A stretch of 64,000 bases of DNA, taken from Sceloporus undulatus. Taxonomy: Eukaryota; Chordata; Lepidosauria; Squamata; Phrynosomatidae. A program made the position numbers and the translations under genes. This document shows, piece by piece, positions 20,201 to 32,200 of the stretch; within the stretch, counting starts at the first letter, position 1; each line of letters opens with the position of its first letter. The stretch covers positions 185,607,753 to 185,671,752 of the forward strand of contig NC_056523.1 of the NCBI RefSeq assembly GCF_019175285.1. Direction: 5' to 3'. A model generated the notes under the pieces. It did no database searches and had not been told where the DNA came from. It worked only from the letters and a program-made list of their open reading frames with translations.

Positions 20201-23200
20201 AGGTCATTTTGAATCTTGATCCTGTCCTCTGGGGTATTAGCTATTCCCCCTAATTTGGTATCATCTGCAAATTTGATAAGTATGCTCCCAATTCTGTCAT
20301 CCAGGTCATTGATAAAGATGTTGAATAGCACTGGGCCCAGGACAGAGCCCTGTGGGACCCCACTGGTCACTTCTCTCCAGGATGAAAAGGAGCCATTGTT
20401 GAGCACCCTTTTGGTTCGGCCGGTCAACCAATTACAGATCCATTTAACAGTTCCTTTGTCTAGCCCACATTTTACAAGCTTGTTTGCAAGAATGTCATGG
20501 GGAACTTTGTCAAAGGCCTTAGTGAAATCAAGATATACTATATCCACAGCATTCCCTTCATCTACCAAGCTGGTAATTTTATCAAAGGAAGAGATCAGGT
20601 TTGTCTGCCATGACTTGTTTCTCTGAAACCCATGTTGACTTTTTGTGATTATGGCATTGCCTTCTAGATGTTCACAGACTCTCTGTTTAATGATCTGCTC
20701 CAGAATCTTTCCTAGTACTGATGTCAGACTAACTGGACGATAATTGTTGGGATCCTCTTTTTTCCCCTTTTTGAAGATGGGGACAACGTTTGCCCTCCGC
20801 CAGTCTGCTGGGATCTCTCCTGTTTTCCAGGAGTTTTCAAAGATTATTGCCAATGGCTCCAATATTACATTTGCCAGTTCTTTTAATACCCTTGGATGGA
20901 GTTCATCTGGTCCTGGAGACTTAAATTCATTTAGATTAATAAGGTGTTCCTCTACTATCTCTTTACTTATTCTGTACTGAAATTCCCCTATTCTGTCCTC
21001 TGCTCCATTATCCTCAGGTTGAGCACCGTTTGCCTTTTCTGAGAAGACTGAGGCAAAGAAGGTGTTGAGTAATTCTGCCTTTTCTCTGTCTTCTGTTAGC
21101 ATTTTGCCATCTTCTCCACGCAGTGGCCCTACCGTTTCCTTCTTCTTCCTTTTGCTGCGGACATATCCAAAAAAGCCCTTTTTATTGTTCTTAACCTCTC
21201 TAGCAAGCCTGAGTTCATTCTGTGCTTTAGCTTTTCTGACTTTATCCCTACACATGCCTGCTATTTCTTTGAATTCCTTTTTTGTGATTTCCCCCTTTTC
21301 CATTTCTTATACATGTTCCGTTTCAAACTTAGCTCGGTTGAAAGTTCCTTAGTCATCCATCCTGGTTTCTTGAGACACCTCCCGTTTTTCTTTCTCACTG
21401 GAACTGTTTGAAATTGTGCCTTCAGTATCTCCCTTTTGAGAAACTCCCATCCGTCCTGAACTCCTTTATCTTTTAGTATTTCTGACCATGGAATCGCCCT
21501 CAATACTTCTCTAAGTTTACTGAAATCCGCTCTCCTAAAGTCTAGGATGCGTGTCTGACTATGCCTGGCTTCTCCTTTCCACTGTATTACAAACTCCAGG
21601 AGAACATGCTCACTTCCACCTAATGATCCCACCACTTGCACCCCATTAACCAAGTCATCCTTGTTGGTTAGGATCACATCTAAAATAGCTGACCCCCTTG
21701 TTGCCTCTTCCACCTTTTGGACCATGAAATTGTCTTCCAGGCAAGTGAGGAATTTGCTAGGCCTTGAGGATTTTGCTGAGTTTGACTTCCAACAAATATC
21801 AGGATAGTTGAAGTCGCCCATCACTACTACATCTCTCTTTTCTGACTGTGTGGTCATCTGTTCTAGAAAGATATAATCCAATTCCTCAGTCTGACTTGGG
21901 GCTCTGTAGTAGACTCCCACCGTAACATCCTTGTTGTTTCTCTCCCCTTTAATTTTTACCCAGATGCTCTCCACCTGGCTTCCATGATTGATGTCCTGGA
22001 TCTCTTCACTGGTGTAAATATCTCTGACATATAGTGCTATTCCTCCTCCTTTCTTGTTTGGCCTATTTCTCTTTAAAAGGTTATACCCATCTATTTCCAC
22101 ATTCCAATCATGAGACTCATCCCACCAGGTTTCAGTGATGCCTATTATATCATATTTGCTTTGTTGTACTAGGAGTTCGATTTCATCTTGCTTATTTCCC
22201 ATGCTCTGTGCATTAGTGTAGAGACATTGCAGGCCATAGTTCCCTTTTACTTGCTGCCTGTGCAAGTTTTTTTGCCTGCCACTGTTGGGTCCTTGCACTT
22301 TTTTTCTTGTTTCCTCTATGTCAGTTTGACTATTTTCGCCATCCCTTTCGTCTTCCTTAATATTGTCTCCCTTCCCCTCGGAACTCAGTTTAAAGCCCTC
22401 CTGATCAAGTTCTTGAGACTGTTGGCAAAAACATTTCTTCCAACTGGCGTGAGATGCAACCCGTCTGTTGCAAGAAGTCCCTCCTCGTGGAACCGCAGCC
22501 CATGATCGAAGAATCCAAATCCTTCTCGGCGGCACCATCTGCGAAGCCAGTTGTTCACATCCGCTATTTTCCTCTCCCTTCCTGGACCATGCCCTTCAAC
22601 TGGCAGAAGAGACGAGATGACAACCTGTACATCCATTCCTTTCAACTTCCTACCAAGTGCCTCGTAATCCCTTTTGATGTTCTGAAGGCTGTGTCTTGCA
22701 GTATCATTAGTTCCCACGTGGACCAAAAGGAAGGGGTATTTGTCAGTAGGCTTGACCAGTCTTGTCAGCCTCTCTGTCACATCACGGATCTTTGCACCTG
22801 GAAGACAACACACCTCTCGAGACATCTTGTCAGGCCTACATATCACTGCTTCTGTACCCCTCAGCAAGGAGTCCCCCACTACGACCACACGCCTCCTCCG
22901 AGACTTAGCAGCGACTGTTCCCTCGGGTGGGACTCTCAGGCTCCCCTGCTCTGTCCCTGAAGTCTGTCCATGCTGCTCTTCTTCATCCTCCTTGATAAGG
23001 GAAAGAGCTTCGAATCGATTCTCTAGCTGCAAGCTCCCAGAACAATTCCTTCTTGGCTTACTTCTCTTTGTGACATTCCTCCAGCTGTCTGCCTCCTGTG
23101 TATGGCAAGTGACCTCTTCCACCCTAGCATCTTCCTCTGCATGGTACTCATCCAAGATGGTTAGTTCTATTGTGTCCAGGAAATCCTCTTGTTCCCTAAT

Positions 23201-26200
23201 ATGCTGAAGTGTAGCTACTCTTGACTCCAGCTGCTGCACTTTCTCCTCCAAGAGTGCTACCAACTTGCACCTGGTGCATGTGAAGTTCTCGACTTCTGTG
23301 GGCAAGAAGAGAAACATCCCACAAGAGTTGCAGGTGACTACAGCAGATCCCTCGTTGTCCATACTGCAAAGTCTTTAGTAATGACTATAACAGTCAATCT
23401 ACTGGGAATACTTCTTTAAAGGAATGTACTGGCTGCTATCTTACACTTAAAGGGAAGGTTCTGTTTCAATATCTGATCCTAACCTGAAGCCACTTGAGCA
23501 GAGTTAAAGAAAATCAAAATTCGGCTCTGGAAGTTGGTATATAAAGCTAGTCTGCTAGCTCCGCCCCCTTGTGACTCACAGATGTGACTCACAGAAGCTC
23601 CACCCCTTCAGCAATGAGCACACGGTCTCAAGCACACGGTCTCAAAATGGCTGCCAAGCAGCTCCTCTCCTTCTCCTCTCTCTGGCCGGACTGTTCTGAA
23701 AGGCTCTGGAAGTTGGTATATAAAGCTAGTCTTCTAGCTCCGCCCCCTTGTGTCTCACAGATGTGACTCACAGAAGCTCCACCCCTTCAGCAATGAGAAC
23801 ACGGTCTCAAGCACACGGTCTCAAAATGGCTGCCAAGCAGCTCCTCTCCTTCTCCTCTCTCTGGCTGGACTGCCATACTGTAATGATTCTTGATATGGTT
23901 TAAAAAATGAAATTAGGTACAGTTGGCCCTTCTTATACACGGATTTTTTATACACGGATTTAAGCATACACGGTTTGAAAATTTCCCAAAAAAGTATAAA
24001 ATTTACCTTGATTTTCCATTTTTTATTAGGGACACTATTTTACTATGTCATTATATTTAATGGGACTTGAGCATACACGGATTTTGTTATACACGGGGGA
24101 TCTTGGAACCAAACCCCAGCGTATAACAAGGGTCCACTGTATGTGAATATAGAATTTTGCCTTCATAATTAAAGGTCCCATGAAACATATCCAATTGCAA
24201 GTGTGGGAAAATATGCTTTCTGAACGGAGGATAGGATGCATGGATTCCTGTGACATGTTTAAAACTAACACATTTGTGAGTGTTTGTGGGCATGTTTTTC
24301 GTGGAGTACAGCCTGCTTCATCCACAGCATGTAGCTTAGCCAGACATCCAGGTTCACACATGCACAGTGTGTGTTCGCACTCAATTTATGCATCTGATTA
24401 AATAGGATATGGTCATCCATGTCATAAAAAATTAGTTAATTGTTGAAGTATCACAAGACTCCTAGTTTTTGCTGCAAGCGACTAACATGGCTACATGTGC
24501 CTTTGGAAATTTTCTCTTAGGGTATCAGCTAGACAATTTTGAACTTCTTCTGCAAACAGAGGAACTAGAACTACAGATATGTTATCCTAAGTCAGTGCAT
24601 TCAAAGCTATAGCCACTCATGTTTTATTGTCTGTCTCCAGGACCATCCCAATGTGATTTGAACCCTTGTTGGTTCCATTAAACCAACTGGGATTTGGTCT
24701 TAAGGTCCCCTGCAATATTGGGGAAAGCTGAAGTATGGTGCACATTATGAATCATATGGAAATGGAGCCTTATTTTTCTCTCATGACATTGCAAGGAATT
24801 TTAAAGTTGCAATTGGCACCCCTAAAAATATCACCCTAAAAACCTGTTTGGTTATAGCGATTTTGATTGTGCGAGTAACTCTCTGTTTGGTTGTCGGGCT
24901 TGGCTTGAGGATTTGATGCCACAACTTATATTATCACTTAGGGTCACAAATCATGTTGGAACTACAATTGAGATGAGTGCTCTTTGTCTGTCAGGCAGAT
25001 TTTGGCTCGTAGCCGCCTCCTGAGAGAAAATGGACGATTCCTCACACATCAGGTGAGAGAGAACATGGAAGACAGACATATACATACACTCTTTCCACAT
25101 ACCTTGCCAGACACATGATCTTTGATGAATGGCCCTTCTTAGCACCTATCAGGATATAAACTGAGCAAACTCCAGTGCCTTGACAGGATCCCCTTCAGCT
25201 CACATATGATGCAGAACATTGTCTCTGGCTGCACTGCAGAAATAATGCAGTTTGGCCCTGCTTTTACTGCCCCAGCTCAATGCCTTGGAATTCTGAGATT
25301 TGCGATTTTGTGAGATATTTAGTCTCTGTGAGAGAGCTCTGGTGCAACAACAAACTACAAATCCCAGAGTTTCATAGAACTGAGCCATGGAAGTTAAACG
25401 TCTTGTCAAATTGCATTATTTCTGCAGTGCAAAAGCAGCCCATAACTCTGTTTCTTCCCTGTGTGGGTTCTGCACATGTGCCAAAGATATTGACATCAGT
25501 ATCCAAAATTCTATACAATCCAAGACCAGGTTTTGTTAAATAACTTGTCTTCCTAAACTAGAGCTGGACAACTGGAGCTGCACATACCCCATTTTTCATC
25601 TCACCCCAAGGTTTTCTCTAACACTTGCCTTCACTCTTCTCTCTTTGCTCTCCACTCACCCTACCCAAAATCAGAAGTGGCATCTGTGGTAATATTGTGC
25701 CTCTAAGATTAGGCTCATGGGCACACTTACTGAGATGAAATGACCCACAATGAGTACAGTGGTCCTTATGTCTGAATTTTCATGGAGTACCGCTGGCTTT
25801 ATGAGAGTTGTAAGCGAAAAGTGTCTTGATTCAATTCTTCCCTCTGCATTGAATTTAGTTGATGGTTCAAAACAAGTCTAAGATACTAACATCATACAGT
25901 GGACCCTTACCATCTGCAAAGGTTTGATTCCATGCCCCTCTGCAGATGGCAAAAAATGTGGATAGTTATGCCCCATATTATTCAGCCACAGCAACATACA
26001 CATGGACGCATCAGTGTGGTGATCTGTGGCTAGTCAAATCCATGGATTGCCAGCCTGCCAATATGTACGGTGCAGCATAATAAGACAGTGGAAAGACTTC
26101 TGAGGCAACACAAATGAAGCACCTTGAACATTCTTGAAGCCTTATGCCAGAATTAATTATTTTCCGTCTCCCTTTCAAAATAACTTTAACTTTATCCCAT

Positions 26201-29200
26201 TTTTGATGACATTTCCCCCCATAGGGCTTCCTTATGCGCAAGCACTACTTCAATAACCCCGAAAGTGGCTTCTTCCGCAAAACCAAGCGCAAGATACAGC
26301 CCCGGAACCCACTGACAGGTAAATGAAGGTGACCTCTCTGGAGGATATTTATAGAAGCAGACTGTCTTTTCCCCTTCACTTAGCAGCAAAGAGTATCACA
26401 CTGAAAAAAAGGGTTCCTTTCCAGACTTGAAGTGACCAGCTTATCAAAAGTAGCCAAATGGGCATCAGGGGTGCTGATGTGTCTGATGGTTGCAGTTCAG
26501 GCCTGGCCTCAGGTCTTTGAAAGCCAGTTTTTCTAATCTTGGGAAGGGGACGAGATCTCTGCTGAGCATGGAAAATTTCATTCCCCTTCCCTCACACTCC
26601 AGCCTGGAGAAATCTTAAGTCGGTAAAGCCACCCTTAAGGTTTTTTTAAAAATCATTTTAAAAATAAAAAATGATGTCTAGATTTCTCAGCAATCTGGAT
26701 TCTGTGCCTGAAATATCATTTCAGTGTCTTTAGTACGCACTTTCTGAATTTTGGCATACACACAGTCCTGTTCTAAGACTTTCGCTCTTTCCTCCTAGAT
26801 CCCACCATGGTCATGGAGATGATGAAGGGCAACATTGTCAATGTGCTGCCCATGATCCTTGTCGGAGGCTGGATCAACTGGGCCTTCTCTGGCTTTGTGG
26901 CTAGTGAGTGAGGAGGGGAATCGAGGCAGATGTGTTAAGAATTCCTCTTTTTATTGTATGATTTTAGTATTATGGTTAGCATTCTTTGATGGGTTGGCTT
27001 CGTGTTTTACATTTACAAGTAGCTGTAAAAACGATTGAAGAACAGGCAGAACAGAAATATATTAAAATATTTTTTTAAATAGGATAGGAATATTTAAAGA
27101 CCAAAGTTTATGGTAACTCTTGTTCCCACTTCTTAGTTCAGACTGACAGTGGAGCAAGTCATTGCATTCTTGTTTCGTGGATGCTGTCTGTGGCTTGCTT
27201 ATAGTGAACAATGAATCTGTCAGACCTCAGTTCAAACATCACCACAGCCATGAAATTTAGGCCAAGTGAAATCCCATTTAGCTTCTCTACTTCTTCCCTG
27301 GTAGTTTTCCACAGGAGGCTGGTTGATACAGTACTGCCATAACATGACCACACCAGGTTGCTTTCACTGCCACCATGTATCTATCATGCTCTAGATACCT
27401 CCAGAAGAGTAGGCATGGTCCTTCATGTTGTTCATAGTGACAGCTTGAAGTTCAAGCATTTTCAGCAGAGTTGGAAGGAGGAAAGGGATAGAAGATAGCA
27501 GGAAGCTCTAGTTCAGGAGAGAGGGGCCATGGAGAGATGGGGACGCGGGATGAGGATTAACAGGGCAGTGGCTGGGTTTGCTGGTGGGGTGGACCCACCT
27601 CTAACCCCTCTCCCTCACAATCTCCCAGCCAAGGTTCCTTTCCCCCTGACCCTCCGGTTCAAGCCCATGCTGCAACGTGGAATTAACCTGCCTTCACTGG
27701 ATGCCTCTTGGTAAGCACCTGTCACTGGCCTCCCCCACCATTCACCCCAAGTGTAGCCAGTCCCTTCAGAAGGGGTTGGTGGTGAGGGGATGATGGGAGC
27801 TTCAGCTCTTTAGTCCTGTGGCATGGGACTGGGGTGTGGGTAGGGTCCCTAAAATAGTCGCTGATGTTTTTTTCTCTTCCCAGGGTGAGTTCAGCCTCCT
27901 GGTATTTCCTCAATGTTTTTGGATTGCGTCGAGTGTACAGTATCGTCTTGGGGGAAGAGACAGGTAAGAGATATCTTGTAAACAGGAGGGAGGGGAAGGG
28001 GTGGACTGCAGAGGATCAGGTGGGGTGCCTTTAGAGACTGCCCTACGGCAAGAAGAACAAGATTATTATAGAAACAAAGCAGGACCACACAATATCTGAA
28101 TTCTTTGCATCATTCACAGTGCTACTGATCCGAAGAACATAGGATTAGTACTAAGAGCAAGGGCAGACCACTGGTTTAGTGGCCAATGTGGAGTTGGAAT
28201 GCATCTCATGCTATTTCCCATCAGCATAGCCAATGGTGAAGAATTATGGGAATTGCAATCCAGAACACCTAGAGGGCTGCACATTCCAAATCCATGGATT
28301 GAAACAATCCGTACCCATTCAGGTATGAAAGCTCATTAGGAAAATGCAGGCCAGTTCCTGAGTTTCATTCTAACCTACCTCATAGGGCTGTCATGAAAAG
28401 GAAAGGAGACAGGGAGGATCAGGTATGTTGTCCTGAGCTCCTTGGAGGAAAAGGTGGGATGTAAGTGAAATAAATAAAATGTGTTAAAACTGTTCATCAA
28501 CTTTACAACATGTGAATAATGACTGTGTATCAGTTCGTATCCCATGTACAGTAAACAACCATATAATAAATCTCCTCCCAGACAAGCGTAGGGAAATTTG
28601 AATAGAAACAGACGCACAATACTTTTTGATGGGAACAAGTGAAATCACAAAGCATTAAGCTAGTGTTATGTTTTTCACAGCGATTTTGCTATTGGTTCAC
28701 TGTAAAAAAAAAAGCATAGATAATATGTGATTGATGGGGAGACTTTGTTGGTGGAGGTTCTCTGGGACAACCAGATCCAATACTTTAAGACACACAACAT
28801 ACTAGTCTTTAAGGCAGCAATTCAGGAAGCTCTTTGCAGGGTAGGTGGATTAAATTCTTCCCAAGGGTTGTAAAGGCATGCTGGGACAACAAAACAACTA
28901 GTCAGCAGCTATTCAAATTTGCTTTTATGAATCAGAATTCATGGGTTCCTTGTAAGGCAGAAGTCTGAAATAAAGAAACACATAGAATGATAGAGTTTGG
29001 AAGAGACTACAAGGGCCATCCAATCCAACCCCCTGGCCATGCAGGAAATCACAATGCTGGGCTTCTTTATCTTACATGTCTTAAGATACATTTTTCTTTC
29101 TAATTATTTCTGCCCCTAGCCCTATTTGTTATCTTTGTACTTGAGAACTGGAGAAGACGCAATAATCTATTGTTGTTGCATTGGTTGATTGGCTCTCTCC

Positions 29201-32200
29201 TTTAAAATTCTCTTGTCCTTGAGCATCCCTTTCTTCCCCACTATCTTTTCTTCTTTTCTCCTTCCAAACTCTTTCTCTTCTGACTGGTTTCTTCCCTGCC
29301 CCTTGCCTCATTTGGGCCTTTTCCCACTTCCCTCTTCTTAGGACCAAAACACACTGCAGAAATAATCCAATCTGAGGCTACTTTAACTGTCCTGGATCAG
29401 TGCTAGAAAATCCTGGGAATTGTAGTTTGTTGTGGCACCAGAGCTCTCTGACAGAGAAGGCTAAATGTCTCACAAAACTACAGTTCTCAGAATTGAGCCA
29501 GGGCAGTTGCAGTGGTCTCAAACTAGATTATTTCTGCAGTGTGTTTTGGACCTTAGTCATCCCTTTCTTTCAACCGCCATTTCCTGGAGGCAGGACTGGA
29601 TTTGAGCCAAGGCTTCTCTCAAAGCCATTTGAGAACATTCTCTGCTGGGGCACTCAAGAGCTAGGCAGGGAATGCAGAGGCTGTGACTCTGTTGCAGGCT
29701 GCCAAGCTACTGAGGAACTACCTTCTGGAGGAAGATCGACTAATTTTTTTAAACAGCATTAAATGTTCAGACAGTGCTGGGTTCTGGTCATCTGAGCTGT
29801 TGCCAAACTGCAGAATTAATTCAATTTGACACTGTTTTGATTGCCATTGCTCCATCCTATGGAATCCTGGCATTTGTAGTTTGTTGTGACACCACAGTTC
29901 TCTGACAGAGAAGGCTAAATACATCACAAAACTACAAATCCCAGAATTCCATAGCACTGAGCCATGGCAGTTAAAGTGGGGTCAAACTACATTGTTTCTG
30001 CAGTGTGGCAGAAGCCCAGGTGACCAGAACTCAAAACTATCTGAACACGTTAGTGATTTTTTTTAAAAAAAAAAACGTAGTTTTAAGTAGCATTAATTCT
30101 GTAGTGTAGATGCAGCCCTAGACGTAGTGAGACCAGAACACAGAATTGAAAACAAAATCCTCTCTGCTCACTGACGCACAGAGATAGATCTCTCACTCCT
30201 AGCCAGTGCCTAGAAAGTCTCACAGGTACTTCAACTTTCAAACATTTTCTACACAATCTGTAAACATATTGGCTGGAATTCACATGAATAGTTACAAGCA
30301 TGTAACCACCATAGTTACATAGTTTTGCAGTGACTCCCCATTCCCACTTACCAGGCAGCAGCTGCTGTGATCAGTGGAGCTCTGTTCCCCTAGCAATTGG
30401 AAAGCAGATGACTGATGTTTCCACTGTGTTCCATAAGCATTCTCCAATGTGGCAGGTAGAAGCAGAGTCCCTGTTGCAATCCCCATTGTACCCAAGATTG
30501 CTCATACAAGGGGGGATGTGTCTGTCAGTCAGCTGCTTCCCAATTGACAGGGGAACAGAGCCCCATTGATTGTAGTGGCTGTTGCCTGGTAAGTAGAGAC
30601 TGGAGGATTTCCACAGTTCCCTAAACTAGGGAATACATAGGGATTATTAATATGAAATAGTCATAGATGCACAACTCTAAATTGTGCATTTGTAATTGAC
30701 TTAGTTAATTCTGGCTATTTGTTGTTGTTGTTGTTGTTGTTAAGGATTCTGTTCCTTCCAGGCAGCTGTGTTGCTGTACTGAACTTGTGGTTCAGAACAG
30801 GTTATCTCAAGAAATATACACTTGTCCTTCCACATTTGTGGTTTTGACTTTTGTGGATTTGATTACTGACAGATTTTATTAATATGTTCTTTCTAGGGAT
30901 ATCTAGATCCTCCAGTGCAACTCTATTGTCAGCTTTAACCAAAAGTCACACTGAAGGACCTAGACATTCCTAAAGAGAACACTCTACTAAGCATTTATAG
31001 TTTCTCCAGCGCAATTCTATGGTCAATGTCTGGCAGATGTTGACCACAGAGTTGCACTGGAAGACCTAGAGATTCCTAGAGAAGTATTTTCTCAAGTAAA
31101 AACATGTTTTTGTTATTTGCAGTTTTTCCACATTCACTGGAGTCCTATGCACCTAACCCCAGCAAACATGGAGGGACAATTGTAATTGTTTAAAAAATTA
31201 TCTAGCCTTTACGATTAGGAGAAAAAATATTTCAAAAAGATGGTCCTGTTATAGTAAAAGCAAAGCCTATATCAGGACTTTTAAAATAACTATATTAGAG
31301 CTTATTCAAGTACACAAAGTGTATTCCTAAACTGGCAAATCTGCTCTGAGAAATGTTATCTTGATATCTCAGAATTTTCAAGTCATTACGAGGCTAGGAC
31401 TGGAGAAACTCTATCACAGCAGGCTGTTAGTTTCTGAAATACAAGGGGCTCACGCTTAATCAAATGTTATCTCAACGTGACTGTAGTTTCTTTGCCTCTA
31501 GTCAACTTGCAGAACTTTAGTGCAACCATGTTCTTTCTCACTGTTTCCACTTCCCACTTTCTTCTCAGCTGCAGATCAGAATCAGCTCCTATTGCAAGAT
31601 CAGTTTATGGGACCAGCTGTGCCTACACCACCAGATCCCAACAAAGCCTTCAAGGTAAACCTTTCTGAGTCATGGAAGATTCAGGTTTTCATTAGCAAGT
31701 TCCAAGAATTCCCTCAGTTGGCCTGAGAATTCTGTGAGCTGCAATCCAAAAAAGTAACTTTGCTAGGCTTAGATAGAAATACGTTTAGATGGAAATTGTT
31801 TGGGATTAATACCTAGAAACTGGTTAATTCAACTGCATCTTATCTCGAGAACTACATGGGAAACTCCACTTTAGCTGCTATGTATACATAGGCCCTGATG
31901 TTACATCAGTCAGTCTTTTGTGAGAGGCTTCTACAGCTAAGCTAGGGGTGGGAAATTATTTGGTCTTCCAACTCTGGTTAGTACCTGGATGGGAGACCAC
32001 CATGCCAGGCAGGCTATATTTCAGAGGAAGGAACTGGCAAAGCCATCTCTAAGTATTCCTTGCCTAAGAAAACCCTATGAAATTCAGGGGCCTGCCATAT
32101 GTCAGCAGGTAACTTTAAAGTGCACACATGGCTAGCCTCTTTCTCCCTGAAAAAAGAGAGATAACATTAACCCATCTCACTGGGTTATTTAAAAAATATA

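Larger units (their letters stand above)
19395..23876 (-). mobile_element. CR1 LINE, nearly full length, antisense in EMC3-paralog intron 1
   Basis: A ~4.5 kb CR1 retrotransposon lies on the minus strand, with a 5' region of two tandem 179-bp units, ORF1, ORF2 and a short 3' UTR. The 3' end shows the CR1 hallmark, repeated ATTCTATGA-type octamers (complement 'atcatagaatcatagag' at 19395-19411). No clear target duplication is visible, as usual for CR1. ORF1 is intact and ORF2 carries one frame break, so it looks young. Truncated copies of its 3' end lie at 16030, 28978, 33930 and 48293, and show the same family has inserted repeatedly here. Confidence 0.93.

Noticed and set aside
19793-22960. 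Plus-strand open frames across the CR1
   Set aside because: They are shadows antisense to the CR1 ORFs, with no independent domains.
23540-23548. TATATAAA as a host promoter on the plus strand
   Set aside because: It lies in the repeated 5' units of the CR1 and recurs 179 bp later. No plus-strand host exon follows.
31973-32016. A 5S rRNA gene
   Set aside because: Only the 3' half is present, with changes and no terminator T run. It continues into a SINE body.
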